A stretch of 64,000 nt of DNA from Desulfobacteraceae bacterium (GTDB lineage: Bacteria > Desulfobacterota > Desulfobacteria > Desulfobacterales > SURF-7), in assembly GCA_003599865.1 (NCBI GenBank), contig QZKS01000064.1, positions 58,423 through 122,422 of the forward strand, in the 5' to 3' direction. Below the pieces are notes generated by a model that worked only from the letters and a program-made list of their open reading frames with translations, ran no database searches and was not told where the DNA came from. This document shows positions 26,001 through 34,127 of the stretch, in pieces. The position numbers and the translations under genes were made by a program. The number at the start of each line of letters is the position of its first letter. Within the stretch, counting starts at the first letter, position 1.

Positions 26001-26640
26001 GGCATTGCCGTTCCAGGTCCGAAGAATCCGTGACAGCGACTTCCGGGGTCAGCCGGATATCCGGAACGGACAGATAACGCTGGAAAGCCGGCCGCAGGGT
26101 ATCGGGAAGAATATTATGCTGAATGAGATACCGGTTGAAAAACGGTGAACCGTCATAGACGGACTGCCGCCAGAAATCATCGGCAATCTCCTGATAAAAT
26201 GCGTCCTGATTCATGGAGAGTTCTGCATTGAACGTATTCCCGCTCTCAAAGGGATGTTCCTGCAGCACCCGCAGACAAAACCCGTGGATGGTAAATATGG
26301 CAGCCTGATCAAAGGAACGGATGGCGGTTTCCAGCCGGAATATGGCGGTTTTCCTGTCCGGATGTTGATCCACCAGCGGTTTCAGAAACGGTTCCGTACA
26401 CAACCCACCGGCAAATGCGGTATAGGCTTGCCGGAGCAGGGTTAAAATCCGGTCTTTGAGTTCCGCAGTGGCCGCTTCGGTGAAGGTGACCACCAGAATC
26501 TGATCCACATTGAGATGATTTTCCAGAAGCAGCCGTAAGTATATGCCGGAAATCGTATAGGTTTTTCCGGTGCCGGCGCCGGCTTCGATCAGGTTGGTTC
26601 CCTGGAGCGGGCTTTTGATGAGGTTGAATGGTTGTTTCAT
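23020..26640 (-). CDS. recB: Exodeoxyribonuclease V beta subunit RecB
   Basis: 3'-5' helicase and nuclease of RecBCD that processes double-strand breaks and loads RecA. 1206 residues, full length. UvrD-type motor: EAGAGTGKTYTI (Walker A, residues 19-30), LIDEFQDTDPVQYTIF (motif II), GDPKQAIYSFRGADIF, and TIHKSKGLEYPVVFCPF. The C-terminal nuclease domain is intact: GFVDLVFQYQNRFYIVDWKSNYLG carries the catalytic Asp-Asp-Lys set. ATG overlaps the recC stop as ATGA. Order is fusion protein - recC - recB - recD. Confidence 0.96.
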   Translation of the reverse strand: MKQPFNLIKSPLQGTNLIEAGAGTGKTYTISGIYLRLLLENHLNVDQILVVTFTEAATAELKDRILTLLRQAYTAFAGGLCTEPFLKPLVDQHPDRKTAIFRLETAIRSFDQAAIFTIHGFCLRVLQEHPFESGNTFNAELSMNQDAFYQEIADDFWRQSVYDGSPFFNRYLIQHNILPDTLRPAFQRYLSVPDIRLTPEVAVTDSSDLERQCRDSFVKITSSWPQVRSEVAEILQTDPGLNRNRFKTSLIPGLMESMDEFSRSTAFAPVHFPGFEKFTAGFIRGAVKKGYPLPCHPFFDLCADLQKQQEQLDEIHHQKLIRLKTDFFHYLHKESAKRKKQKNFRSFDDLLLDCRHALADRNSAADLVESLRKQYAAALIDEFQDTDPVQYTIFQTIFGDPSCSILFLIGDPKQAIYSFRGADIFAYMNAAAQISRQYTLSTNWRSEKRLVHAVNTVFGNVNNPFAFHDIQYHDADASPDRKNNIRMEINGLETAPFQLWYLESTDGKPISKSLATRLITDAVAAEISRLLNQTQVRISIEGKPAAAGDIAVLVRKNREASLVQNALSAYGIPSVIFSSASIFDSFEAFEMERLLSAVVFPGREDKIRSALTTEMLGCNTQDLMEILTHEDQYEKRYSSFVDHHFIWEKHGFLRMFSRLYRLEKIQERLMQYHDAERRITNIRHLTELIHQAGLAEKKGMGELLEWFQGQRQPGRERLDEHQLRLESDENAVKLITIHKSKGLEYPVVFCPFTWEGSKIKPSADLIAYHDDTGRRGLTLDLGSENRDESLRYAEKEALSENLRLLYVALTRAKYICYMVWGRFSHAESSAPGYLFHFPEPGPESGSTRDMKTIDDQTLLSDLYRLSKRSDKCLHVGKMPQEPGSSYLPPENSRRDLSCRHFTTRIRNGLTLSSFSSLVHSHHENMDLSETLQKGEEDAPDSISPDIQPSKNQWMDIFLFPRGALPGTCLHDILEHLDFSNQDPDLVRSLIHEKLVQYGFHPNWTDTLYHMLIRLLNTPLDEKDPDFMLSRLRPEHRINELEFCYPVHALTAKKLETVFRTHPGPPISKEFTDRIGKLGFGRVDGFMKGFVDLVFQYQNRFYIVDWKSNYLGNENEHYSHAALQTVMENDLYILQYHIYSVALDRYLKQRLTGYAYERHFGGVFYLFLRGFGSDSRPQAGIFKDRPSEQLIRAISDLIGDPGRSDHE

Positions 26641-29600
26641 GATTTCTTCTGATTTTCCGAATGCATCATCATGGGTTTGAAGATATCCACAGCGATTTTC
26701 GCAAATGCCTCATCCAGGACCATTTCGTTTTTGAAACAGAACTGAACGTACCGGTCATGAGATTCTCCGGAGACGTGGTCATTGCCGATCCACAGGGTTT
26801 CCGCCTTTTTCAGGGCTTCTCCGGGGGAATGGCCTGCATTCTGGATCAGATCGGCAAACCGGTAGGATGTTTTGGGAAAAAATTTCAATGGTCGTCGGAT
26901 TCCGGACAGGTAGCATTCTGCCAGACCAGTCAGAAGTTCTCCGGTGTTGTCCACCGGCAAAAACCGGTTTTCCGTCCAGGATGCATCCTTGACGGAACTG
27001 CCGGAAAGCCCTCCCAGAACCGTGCACCTTGGATAATTTGCCGGAGCAATATGGTTGATGATCAGGTGCTTTACCCAGGCGGCAAAGAGATCTTTGGGAC
27101 CGATCACGCCATACCGGTAAAAAAATGCATGGTCCGGATAGATGGAATCGATTTTTCCCTGGATCGTTATTCCGGCAACCGGAAAGGAAAAAGAAAGCGG
27201 ATCGCATTTCTCCGGCCGGATAAAGGGTTCTAATTTCCGGAAGAACCCGCTTGCTCGGTCCTGGGCCATTTCAAAAACAACATCACCGGTGGTCCTGTGC
27301 GGCAGTATGCCTTTAGCGCGTATCCGCGAACGGATATCGGAAGGATCGGCCCCTTGAATCATCTGTTCCAGAAGATCGTTGAACAGCTGATACCGCTCAA
27401 GGGATTCCATGGAAAAGGGCTCCCGGTCGGCCGGCTCCATTTCCGGCCGATCCAAAAAAATACCAAGCCGGTTGTTGACGATATATTGGCACGGATTATT
27501 CCAGAAGTGGAGAAAGGACGGCAGATCAACCTCCGGAGATTCCGGAGCCGGCAGGTCATCCGTAAAAAACGGTCCGGGATGGCAGCGCTGGTTTTGCAGG
27601 CTTTCAGCTCCTTTCAGGTCTTCTTCCGAGTAGCTGAAATATTTGTCCGGACAGGCGTTTTCTCCGGAAGCGGTAAAATACAGGGAATGAAACGGCTGCA
27701 GCTTGTGTTCCGTCAGAACATGCCGGCGGATGGAATTATTTTTCGTGAAAAATCCGGTTTCGATAGTTTGCATCAGCTCGGAAACCAGCACGGACGGCGG
27801 GATGGAACTGTTATCCTGAATACTTCTTCCCATATAACTGACATACAGGTTTTTCCGGGCGGAAAGGATGGATTCCAGAAAAAGGTACTGGTCGTCATTC
27901 CGCCGGGAACGGTCACCGGGACGCGGATGCCGGGAAATCAGGTTGAATTCCGAATCCCGGTTCTGCCGCGGATAGGCGTCGTGATTCATTCCCAGAAGGC
28001 AGATCACATCAAAGGGAATGCTCCGCATGGGAAGCATGGCGCTGAAGGTGATGCCGCCGGAAATAAAACCGGTTCCGAATCCCTTGTTTTCCATGGTTTC
28101 TTTCAGGTGGCTACGGATGACTTCCAGGGTTGTCTTCTGATGAAAAGCAGCACTCACAGCTTTTTCTCCAAGGGTATGTAGGGCCTCACGCAGGGCATGA
28201 ACGTCCATGTCTCCATGATCGGTTGATGAAAAAAAGACATGCAGCAGGTCTTCAAAAAAAGGTATCCAGTCCGGAATTGTCCGGGGTAGCGAAAGAGACT
28301 GGACCTTCGTGAACAGATCATGAATAAATGCCAGAAATTTTCCCAATGCTTCCGTACTGCTTCCTTCTATGACATCATAGGGTAAAATTCCTTGAAAGGT
28401 TTGCTCCTGCGGATTCAGCATGGCGTATCCGAGAAGCAGTCTCTCGATGCCGGCTTCCCATGTATTGTCGCCAATGCCCGGGAGTCCGATTTTTTCCCGG
28501 AATGCGGAATCGATCCCCCAGCGGATGCGTGTTTCCGCAACCCATTTCCGGATGAGCGCCATGTCTTCACCGGTCAGTTGATAGCTTGCCCGGATGTCGG
28601 AAGATTCGAGTATCTGCAGAATGTCCGTCAGACGAAAGCGGCTGCTGTGCAAATCCAGGATGGCAAAAAAAGTCCGGATTACCATGCTCTCATTGAGCAT
28701 GCTTCGATCGGCAATACTGTAGGGTATCCATTGGGGATCGTCCTTCTGCCGGTTAAAAACCGCATGGATGTAAGGGGCATAGGATTCAATATCCGGCGTC
28801 ATCACCAGGATGCTGCCGGGGGTCAGCGTCCTGTCGTGTTCAAAAAAAGACAGGATATGGTTGTGAAGCACTTCCAGTTCTCTCATGGGACTGTGGCAGG
28901 AGTGAATGGAGACGGACCGGTCGGTCTCCGGGATCTCCACGGTTCCGGATTCTCCGGCCGAAGCGGCTGTGAGATCCAGAATGTCGGACTGGATATGCTG
29001 AAGCAGGGTATCCCTGCCCGGCTCGGTAAAGATATCGATTTCATCACATTCCAGGGTGTGAACCATGTCGAAGAAATCCCGGCCCATGGTTCCCATGGCA
29101 GCCAGAAGCGGATTCCCCTGGGCAAGATGCAGATCTTCCGCTGAAGCCGGAGCGCGGGATAAAGACGTTTGTCTTCCGGCGATTTCCCGGTTGGAGAGAA
29201 TGTCCCCCCAGTACTGCCTGCATGGATTCATCAGAAACAGGTTTACCGGGATAAAACGGGAAAGGATATCGAACAGCTGCATATGGAATCCCGGCAGAGC
29301 CGAGATGCCGAAAACCGTAATCCGTTCCGGAAAACCGGAAGGAAGGGACTGCTTCTGCCGGCAATACTCCGTAAGGATACGGTTCTGCCTGGCCCGGTGC
29401 CGGATGTCTCCCTCCCGGGAAAGCCTTCTCCAGAGTTCCGCCTGCCAGTGGTCCTCCTTTCCGTTTTCCCATTCCAGGATCATTTCCGGCCGGAACAGCA
29501 GGTACTGGTCAAAGGTGTCTGCCAGTCGGCCTGCCAGCTGGAATCGTTTTACTTCATCCATATCGTCTTCCAGATACTGCCGGATTTGGATAAACCGGTC

Positions 29601-29918
29601 GTTATCCGCCAGTTCCGGCAGCATCCTCATCAATATCCACGTGACGGTTGCCCGGTCATTCAGGACAGAGTCGGAAAAATCCGGAACCAGGCGATGGAAG
29701 ACAAACTGCAGAAAATCGTTTGGGAAAAAAAATTTCAGGTTGGCACTGATGCCGAGATGTTTTGCGACTTCCATGGTCAGCCAGCGGGACATCCCCTGAC
29801 TTTGAACAATGATGATTTCCGGATCAAGGGGCGACGACAAAGGAGTTTTCAGGATCTCGGAAAGCATTTCCGAGAGCATTTCAAGCCGGTTTCCATGGAT
29901 CAGTCTGAACTGCTTCAT
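26637..29918 (-). CDS. recC: Exodeoxyribonuclease V gamma subunit RecC
   Basis: Chi-recognition and strand-splitting subunit of RecBCD. 1093 residues, similar to the E. coli protein. The N-terminus (FRLIHGNRLEMLSEML, then IIVQSQGMSRWLTMEVAKHLGI, FFFPNDFLQFVF) and later blocks such as FGISALPGFHMQLFDILSRF, DIESYAPYIHAVF, YSIADRS and ICLLGMNHDAYPRQ are characteristic. The ATG overlaps the stop of the acetyltransferase-deacetylase fusion gene (ATGA), so recC is translationally coupled to it; the recC stop overlaps the recB start in the same way. Confidence 0.95.
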   Translation of the reverse strand: MKQFRLIHGNRLEMLSEMLSEILKTPLSSPLDPEIIIVQSQGMSRWLTMEVAKHLGISANLKFFFPNDFLQFVFHRLVPDFSDSVLNDRATVTWILMRMLPELADNDRFIQIRQYLEDDMDEVKRFQLAGRLADTFDQYLLFRPEMILEWENGKEDHWQAELWRRLSREGDIRHRARQNRILTEYCRQKQSLPSGFPERITVFGISALPGFHMQLFDILSRFIPVNLFLMNPCRQYWGDILSNREIAGRQTSLSRAPASAEDLHLAQGNPLLAAMGTMGRDFFDMVHTLECDEIDIFTEPGRDTLLQHIQSDILDLTAASAGESGTVEIPETDRSVSIHSCHSPMRELEVLHNHILSFFEHDRTLTPGSILVMTPDIESYAPYIHAVFNRQKDDPQWIPYSIADRSMLNESMVIRTFFAILDLHSSRFRLTDILQILESSDIRASYQLTGEDMALIRKWVAETRIRWGIDSAFREKIGLPGIGDNTWEAGIERLLLGYAMLNPQEQTFQGILPYDVIEGSSTEALGKFLAFIHDLFTKVQSLSLPRTIPDWIPFFEDLLHVFFSSTDHGDMDVHALREALHTLGEKAVSAAFHQKTTLEVIRSHLKETMENKGFGTGFISGGITFSAMLPMRSIPFDVICLLGMNHDAYPRQNRDSEFNLISRHPRPGDRSRRNDDQYLFLESILSARKNLYVSYMGRSIQDNSSIPPSVLVSELMQTIETGFFTKNNSIRRHVLTEHKLQPFHSLYFTASGENACPDKYFSYSEEDLKGAESLQNQRCHPGPFFTDDLPAPESPEVDLPSFLHFWNNPCQYIVNNRLGIFLDRPEMEPADREPFSMESLERYQLFNDLLEQMIQGADPSDIRSRIRAKGILPHRTTGDVVFEMAQDRASGFFRKLEPFIRPEKCDPLSFSFPVAGITIQGKIDSIYPDHAFFYRYGVIGPKDLFAAWVKHLIINHIAPANYPRCTVLGGLSGSSVKDASWTENRFLPVDNTGELLTGLAECYLSGIRRPLKFFPKTSYRFADLIQNAGHSPGEALKKAETLWIGNDHVSGESHDRYVQFCFKNEMVLDEAFAKIAVDIFKPMMMHSENQKKS

Positions 29919-32194
29919 ATCAGCCCTTTTTTGGAATGGTTCTTCAGCATCTTGAAATAGGTGATTCCGGCTTCTCCGTCCGCATAGTAATCTTCGATGG
30001 TGGATATGATCCGATATCCGCAGCGTTCATAAAATAACCGCAAGGATGCATTGTGAATCCGCTCGGAGGTTTCGGCATAGATCCGCAAACCACCCTGGGA
30101 CTGAATGGATTTTTCGGTCTCCAGGATGATCTTCCGCCCCAGCCCCCGTCCCTGCAGCCCCGGCTGGATCACGATCCAGTAGAGCTTAAAGGATGTAACC
30201 GAACAAGGCACAGGACCATAAGCGGAAAAACCAATCAGCCGGCCGTATTGTTCGGCCAGCAGGAAATAACAGCCGCTTCCGGTATCATGGTCCAGTCTGT
30301 CCTGCAGGAGTCTCAAAGCCATTTCCGTTTCAATAGCGGTGAAAATACCCGTTGCATTCATCAGGGTTCGCAAGCGCCGCATATCTTCCGGAACCGGTTC
30401 CAGGCGATATGACAGGCCGTGAAATACCGCACGTTTGTGGTTATCGGGTTTTGCCGGTTTCTGATTGGCGTAAAAAAGGCCTTTTAAAAAGCGCACGGCA
30501 TTCTGCCCCAGTGTCCGGGTCCGGTAACCTCCTTCCTGGATGACAATCGTGGGGATATTCAATTCGCCGATCATCCGTCCGTTCTGCTCAAAATCCCCGG
30601 GCATCAGGGACCATGTTCCGGTGGGGTCCCCTTTGGCGGTGTCCAGTCCCAGTGCAACAATCAAAAACAGGGGTTTATACTCGGTGATCCGGAGAAGTGC
30701 CTTGGACAGGGTCTTGCGGTACTTCTCACCGTCCATTTCTTCCGGAAGAGGAAGATTCAGGTTGAATCCCTCCCCTTCCTCCTTGCCGGTTTCGTTTTCA
30801 AAACCGGAAAAATAAGGGTACGCGAATTTGGGATGCCCGTGTATGGAAACGGTCAGGACATCCGCACGCCGGTAAAAAATATTCTGCTGCCCGTTTCCAT
30901 GGTGATAATCAATGTCCAGAATGGCAATCCTGCCGAAGCGGCTCAGGTATTGGGCGGCAATGGCGTTGTTGTTGAAATAGCAGAAACCGCCGAAAGACCG
31001 TCTCTCGGCATGGTGTCCGGGCGGCCGCAGCAGCGCATAGGCGACTCTTCTGCCTTCCACTACCTCCTGGGCGGCCGTCAACGCGCAATCCACGGCGCGC
31101 CTTGCCGCGGGATAGGCATTCCGGTTGATCGGCGTGAAGGTGTCGATGCAGTAATACCCGGACAGAACCGATTTTTCTTTGGGCGGCCGCATTCTGTTTC
31201 GAATGGGGAAGATATACGGATAAATAGATTTTTTTTCCGGAACCGATTCACAGGCCCTGCGGATATAATTCACAAAATCCGTATCATGAACGGCAAGCAT
31301 ATGTTTTTCGGGAAACGTCCTGACACCGATGGTTTCAAACATGGTTGTTTTCTGAAGCACGGACTGGATGCTTTGAATGCGTACCGGCGATTCCACATAA
31401 CCCTGTTCATGGACGTGGTGGATGGCATGCCGGTCATGGATAACCAGTGCGATCCGTTCCATATAGCGATCATCGACCTCGATCCGGGCAGCCTCGGGTT
31501 TGACATAACGGAACTCCCGCAATTGTACGGGATTCTCCTTGATGGAGCCCAGAACAAGCCGGACATATGCAGGCGGACAGTAATCCCGGTATTTCCTTTC
31601 CAGGATTGCCCGCACCACTTTTTTCAGAAAGCCCGGGAAAAGCGGTTTCCGGGATTGCAGCCCGTCATAAACCAGATGCGGCATGCATGTTTCTCCCGGC
31701 TTGACCGGGGCTTCATATGCGGTATGGATAATGGGACGGGCACCGTATTGTTCGTAAAAACTCAGACGGGCCTTATTTTTCTTGATGTTGTCACGGCTGT
31801 CGTCACAGGCCTTAGGATCATCCGGCAGGCATTCAAAAAAAAGTCCTTTGACACCCAGAGAGGCGGCTTCCTCCCTGACTCTTTCATACAGTACACCGCC
31901 CAGCCCTCCGCTGGATTTTCCTTTGGCAATGGCAATCCAGTCCAGAAAACAGAAATTGATCTGCGGTTCATAGAGAAGCATGGAAAAACCAAGCACCTTG
32001 GCACGGTCATTTTCAGCCGCAAAGAGGATGGAGGCGAATCGCTGTTTAAAGGGGTTTCGAAGTTTTTCGCCGATGGAGTCGATCTCATCCTCGGAAACCA
32101 GATCAAATCTGGTTTTTAAAATTTCTTTGATCTGTTTGAGCGCATCCCGGTTTACCGGCAGGATGTCATCATGAATCCTACGGATTTTCAGCAT
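29915..32194 (-). CDS. GNAT acetyltransferase - HDAC/acetylpolyamine-amidohydrolase - GNAT acetyltransferase fusion
   Basis: 759 residues with three enzymatic modules. N-terminal GNAT about 1-180 (KGKSSGGLGGVLYERV acetyl-CoA loop). Class II HDAC/APAH-type deacetylase about 245-575 with a complete catalytic set: PPGHHAE (H394, H395), DIDYHHG (D427, D429, H431), GDP (D523) and EGGYR (Y557); the FNLNLPLP stretch favours the acetylpolyamine group. C-terminal GNAT about 605-750 (QPGLQGRGLGRKI). AAGG precedes the ATG. The stop overlaps recC. It may add and remove acetyl groups from proteins or small amines; the link to RecBCD is positional only. Family assignment of modules is firm, substrate unknown. 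Confidence 0.88.
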   Translation of the reverse strand: MLKIRRIHDDILPVNRDALKQIKEILKTRFDLVSEDEIDSIGEKLRNPFKQRFASILFAAENDRAKVLGFSMLLYEPQINFCFLDWIAIAKGKSSGGLGGVLYERVREEAASLGVKGLFFECLPDDPKACDDSRDNIKKNKARLSFYEQYGARPIIHTAYEAPVKPGETCMPHLVYDGLQSRKPLFPGFLKKVVRAILERKYRDYCPPAYVRLVLGSIKENPVQLREFRYVKPEAARIEVDDRYMERIALVIHDRHAIHHVHEQGYVESPVRIQSIQSVLQKTTMFETIGVRTFPEKHMLAVHDTDFVNYIRRACESVPEKKSIYPYIFPIRNRMRPPKEKSVLSGYYCIDTFTPINRNAYPAARRAVDCALTAAQEVVEGRRVAYALLRPPGHHAERRSFGGFCYFNNNAIAAQYLSRFGRIAILDIDYHHGNGQQNIFYRRADVLTVSIHGHPKFAYPYFSGFENETGKEEGEGFNLNLPLPEEMDGEKYRKTLSKALLRITEYKPLFLIVALGLDTAKGDPTGTWSLMPGDFEQNGRMIGELNIPTIVIQEGGYRTRTLGQNAVRFLKGLFYANQKPAKPDNHKRAVFHGLSYRLEPVPEDMRRLRTLMNATGIFTAIETEMALRLLQDRLDHDTGSGCYFLLAEQYGRLIGFSAYGPVPCSVTSFKLYWIVIQPGLQGRGLGRKIILETEKSIQSQGGLRIYAETSERIHNASLRLFYERCGYRIISTIEDYYADGEAGITYFKMLKNHSKKGLI

Positions 32195-32290
32195 GTTATT
32201 ACCTTATTTCAAATGGTTCCGGACTCCGGTGTTCATCGGAGCGGCGATTCAGGGACAGTTTACGGGTTCATCAAACAAATAGTCATATTA

Positions 32291-32322
32291 TAAAAAAAAG
32301 GGCAACCGGTAAACCGTTGCCC
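32291..32322 (-). terminator. Rho-independent terminator after the 40-residue gene
   Basis: GGGCAAC and GTTGCCC (32300-32322) form a 7-bp stem that can be extended by the inner CGG/CCG pairing, followed on the minus strand by eight T residues. It lies 25 bp after the stop of the small basic gene. Confidence 0.85.
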
Positions 32323-32346
32323 TCTTCTCTTTTTGCATGCACCAAC

Positions 32347-32469
32347 TTATTCTTTTGACAGAATTTCCTGATTCCGCACGATTCGTTTCTGATCGGCCTT
32401 GCGATTGGCTTTGTGCGCACGTTTCTTGTTTTTTCGAATCAGTTTTATTTGAAAGGTTTTTGATGTCAT
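32347..32469 (-). CDS. 40-residue highly basic protein of unknown function
   Basis: From ATG 32469: MTSKTFQIKLIRKNKKRAHK continuing to a Glu-ended C-terminus. About 40% of residues are Lys or Arg. A strong GGAGGA site lies 9-10 bases upstream of this ATG and a good terminator follows, so a real short gene is likely; longer frames to 32529 or 32563 lack a ribosome site. The composition suits RNA or ribosome binding, as in small ribosomal proteins, but no known family was recognised. Confidence 0.65.
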   Translation of the reverse strand: MTSKTFQIKLIRKNKKRAHKANRKADQKRIVRNQEILSKE

Positions 32470-32715
32470 CGGTTGCTCTCCTCCGACGGTAATGCCGCAG
32501 GCAGCGGTTGGTGACGGACCGTCCGACATCCAGATGCCGCTGTTTGAGTCCGACCCGCGTCATGATAAATTTTATATATCATATTGGTGAAATGCGGTGC
32601 AACTGAAATTCCGCGCTTCCCATGCTTTACAACGCCGGAAGGATCATATATAAAGCAAAATCATCGCAATGACACAAAACAATCCCATGATTTCCGATAA
32701 AAAAAGGAGTTACAA

Positions 32716-33231
32716 ATGAACTGTTTACGAATGGATAAAAAATGGTTGCTGAAAATCACTGTATTGTCTCTGACCGTCCTTTTTCTGCCGGCTGCCGTCT
32801 TTGCCGCACCCCAGTTCGGACTGGGAATTTCGATCACGGAAGACGGACAGGTTATTCATTGTCCGATAAAGCTGGAGCAGAATCTCAGACTGGAAGGATC
32901 GCTGGGAATCCATTCCTATGACCGGGAAAACTCCGGTGCAAGCGATACGGATTCGATTGTCCTGAAGTTCGGCGGATACATGGTACGGAACGTGTACGAA
33001 AAAACGGATATTTATTACGGCGGTAAAGTGATTTATGAAAAAAATGACACCGGCATCACGGATCAGAACGGTTATGGAATCGGCCCTGCCTTTGGGTTTG
33101 AATACTACATCACCGGTCACATCTCCGTAGGCGGCGAAGCGGAGGTGTATTACATGTTCCATGACCGCAGCGGCGGCGATGCCAAAGAATACGGTACGGA
33201 CAGCCGTGTGATTCTGCGGTATTATTTCTAG
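32716..33231 (+). CDS. Small outer-membrane beta-barrel protein
   Basis: 171 residues. A signal peptide (WLLKITVLSLTVLFLPAAVFA, cleavage after AxA) is followed by alternating amphipathic strands (LRLEGSLGIHSYDRE, DSIVLKFGGYMV, KTDIYYGGKVIYE, ISVGGEAEVYYMF) and a C-terminal YYF-type ending with terminal Phe, the BamA recognition signature. AAAAAAGGAG lies well placed before the ATG. About eight strands are expected, as in OmpW/OmpX-sized proteins; function unknown. mqnD follows 50 bp downstream on the same strand. Confidence 0.8.
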   Translation: MNCLRMDKKWLLKITVLSLTVLFLPAAVFAAPQFGLGISITEDGQVIHCPIKLEQNLRLEGSLGIHSYDRENSGASDTDSIVLKFGGYMVRNVYEKTDIYYGGKVIYEKNDTGITDQNGYGIGPAFGFEYYITGHISVGGEAEVYYMFHDRSGGDAKEYGTDSRVILRYYF

Positions 33232-33281
33232 TCATGCCAAAAAAGACCAGCCGTTGGGATTGAACGGGAGGGCTGTAAATC

Positions 33282-34127
33282 ATGACGACAACCGGACATG
33301 AGTTGACATTGGGATACTCCACCTGCCCCAATGATACGTTTCTGTTTCATGCCCTGGCCCATGGTCTGGTCCGGTGTGATGATGTTCGATTTTCCGTTTT
33401 TCTGGAAGATGTGGAAACCCTGAACCAGAATGCGAGAAGCGCTCTTTTTCATGTTTCCAAGCTGTCGTTTGCGGCCATCGGGAATCTTCTGGACACATAC
33501 GCCCTCCTGCGGTCCGGAGCGGCTCTCGGCAGGGGCTGCGGGCCGCTGATTGTGGCCCGTCCCGGGATGAAACTCGACAATATGGCATCCGGCAGAATCG
33601 CGGTTCCCGGACTGTGGACAACCGCCTTTCTTCTCCTGACCCTGTATCTTGGCCGGACACCGGAAACCATGCCCATGACCTTTGACCGGATCATGCCGGC
33701 CCTTCGGAACGGGGAAGCCGATTATGGCATTATTATCCATGAAGGACGGTTCACCTATCCGGAGTATGGACTGGTCAAATTGCTGGATCTGGGGGAATGG
33801 TGGGAACAGACCACGGCCCTGCCCATTCCGCTGGGCGGGATCTGCATTCAGCGAAGCCTGGGACCGGAAATCGCTCAACAGGTGGAAGCGTCCATCCGGG
33901 AAAGTGTTGAATTCGCGTTCCGTCATCCGGAAGCATCCAAAGAGTATACTGCCGGACATGCAAAGGAAATGTCTCCGGATATCATCCGGAACCATATTGA
34001 TCTTTATGTCAATGCCTTTACGGTCGACCTTGGCGAAACAGGTGCAGAAGCTGTGGAAACACTTTTTTCAATGGCAAGGGCAAGTGGATCAATCCCAGAT
34101 TCAACAAGGCCGCTTTTTGCCTGTTGA
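33282..34127 (+). CDS. mqnD: 1,4-dihydroxy-6-naphthoate synthase
   Basis: Futalosine-pathway enzyme that turns cyclic dehypoxanthinyl futalosine into 1,4-dihydroxy-6-naphthoate on the way to menaquinone. 281 residues, normal length. The N-terminus LGYSTCPNDTFLFHAL and LEDVETLNQNA, with YGIIIHEGRFTYPEYGL, are signatures of MqnD. GGGAGGG lies 9 bases before the ATG. The last 36 codons overlap the mqnA 3' end on the opposite strand (34018-34127). Menaquinone is the expected quinone of an anaerobic respirer. Confidence 0.93.
   Translation: MTTTGHELTLGYSTCPNDTFLFHALAHGLVRCDDVRFSVFLEDVETLNQNARSALFHVSKLSFAAIGNLLDTYALLRSGAALGRGCGPLIVARPGMKLDNMASGRIAVPGLWTTAFLLLTLYLGRTPETMPMTFDRIMPALRNGEADYGIIIHEGRFTYPEYGLVKLLDLGEWWEQTTALPIPLGGICIQRSLGPEIAQQVEASIRESVEFAFRHPEASKEYTAGHAKEMSPDIIRNHIDLYVNAFTVDLGETGAEAVETLFSMARASGSIPDSTRPLFAC

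Noticed and set aside
30833-32119. Plus-strand frame of 428 residues over the GNAT-HDAC-GNAT gene
   Set aside because: Shadow of a strong coding region with conserved catalytic motifs on the minus strand.
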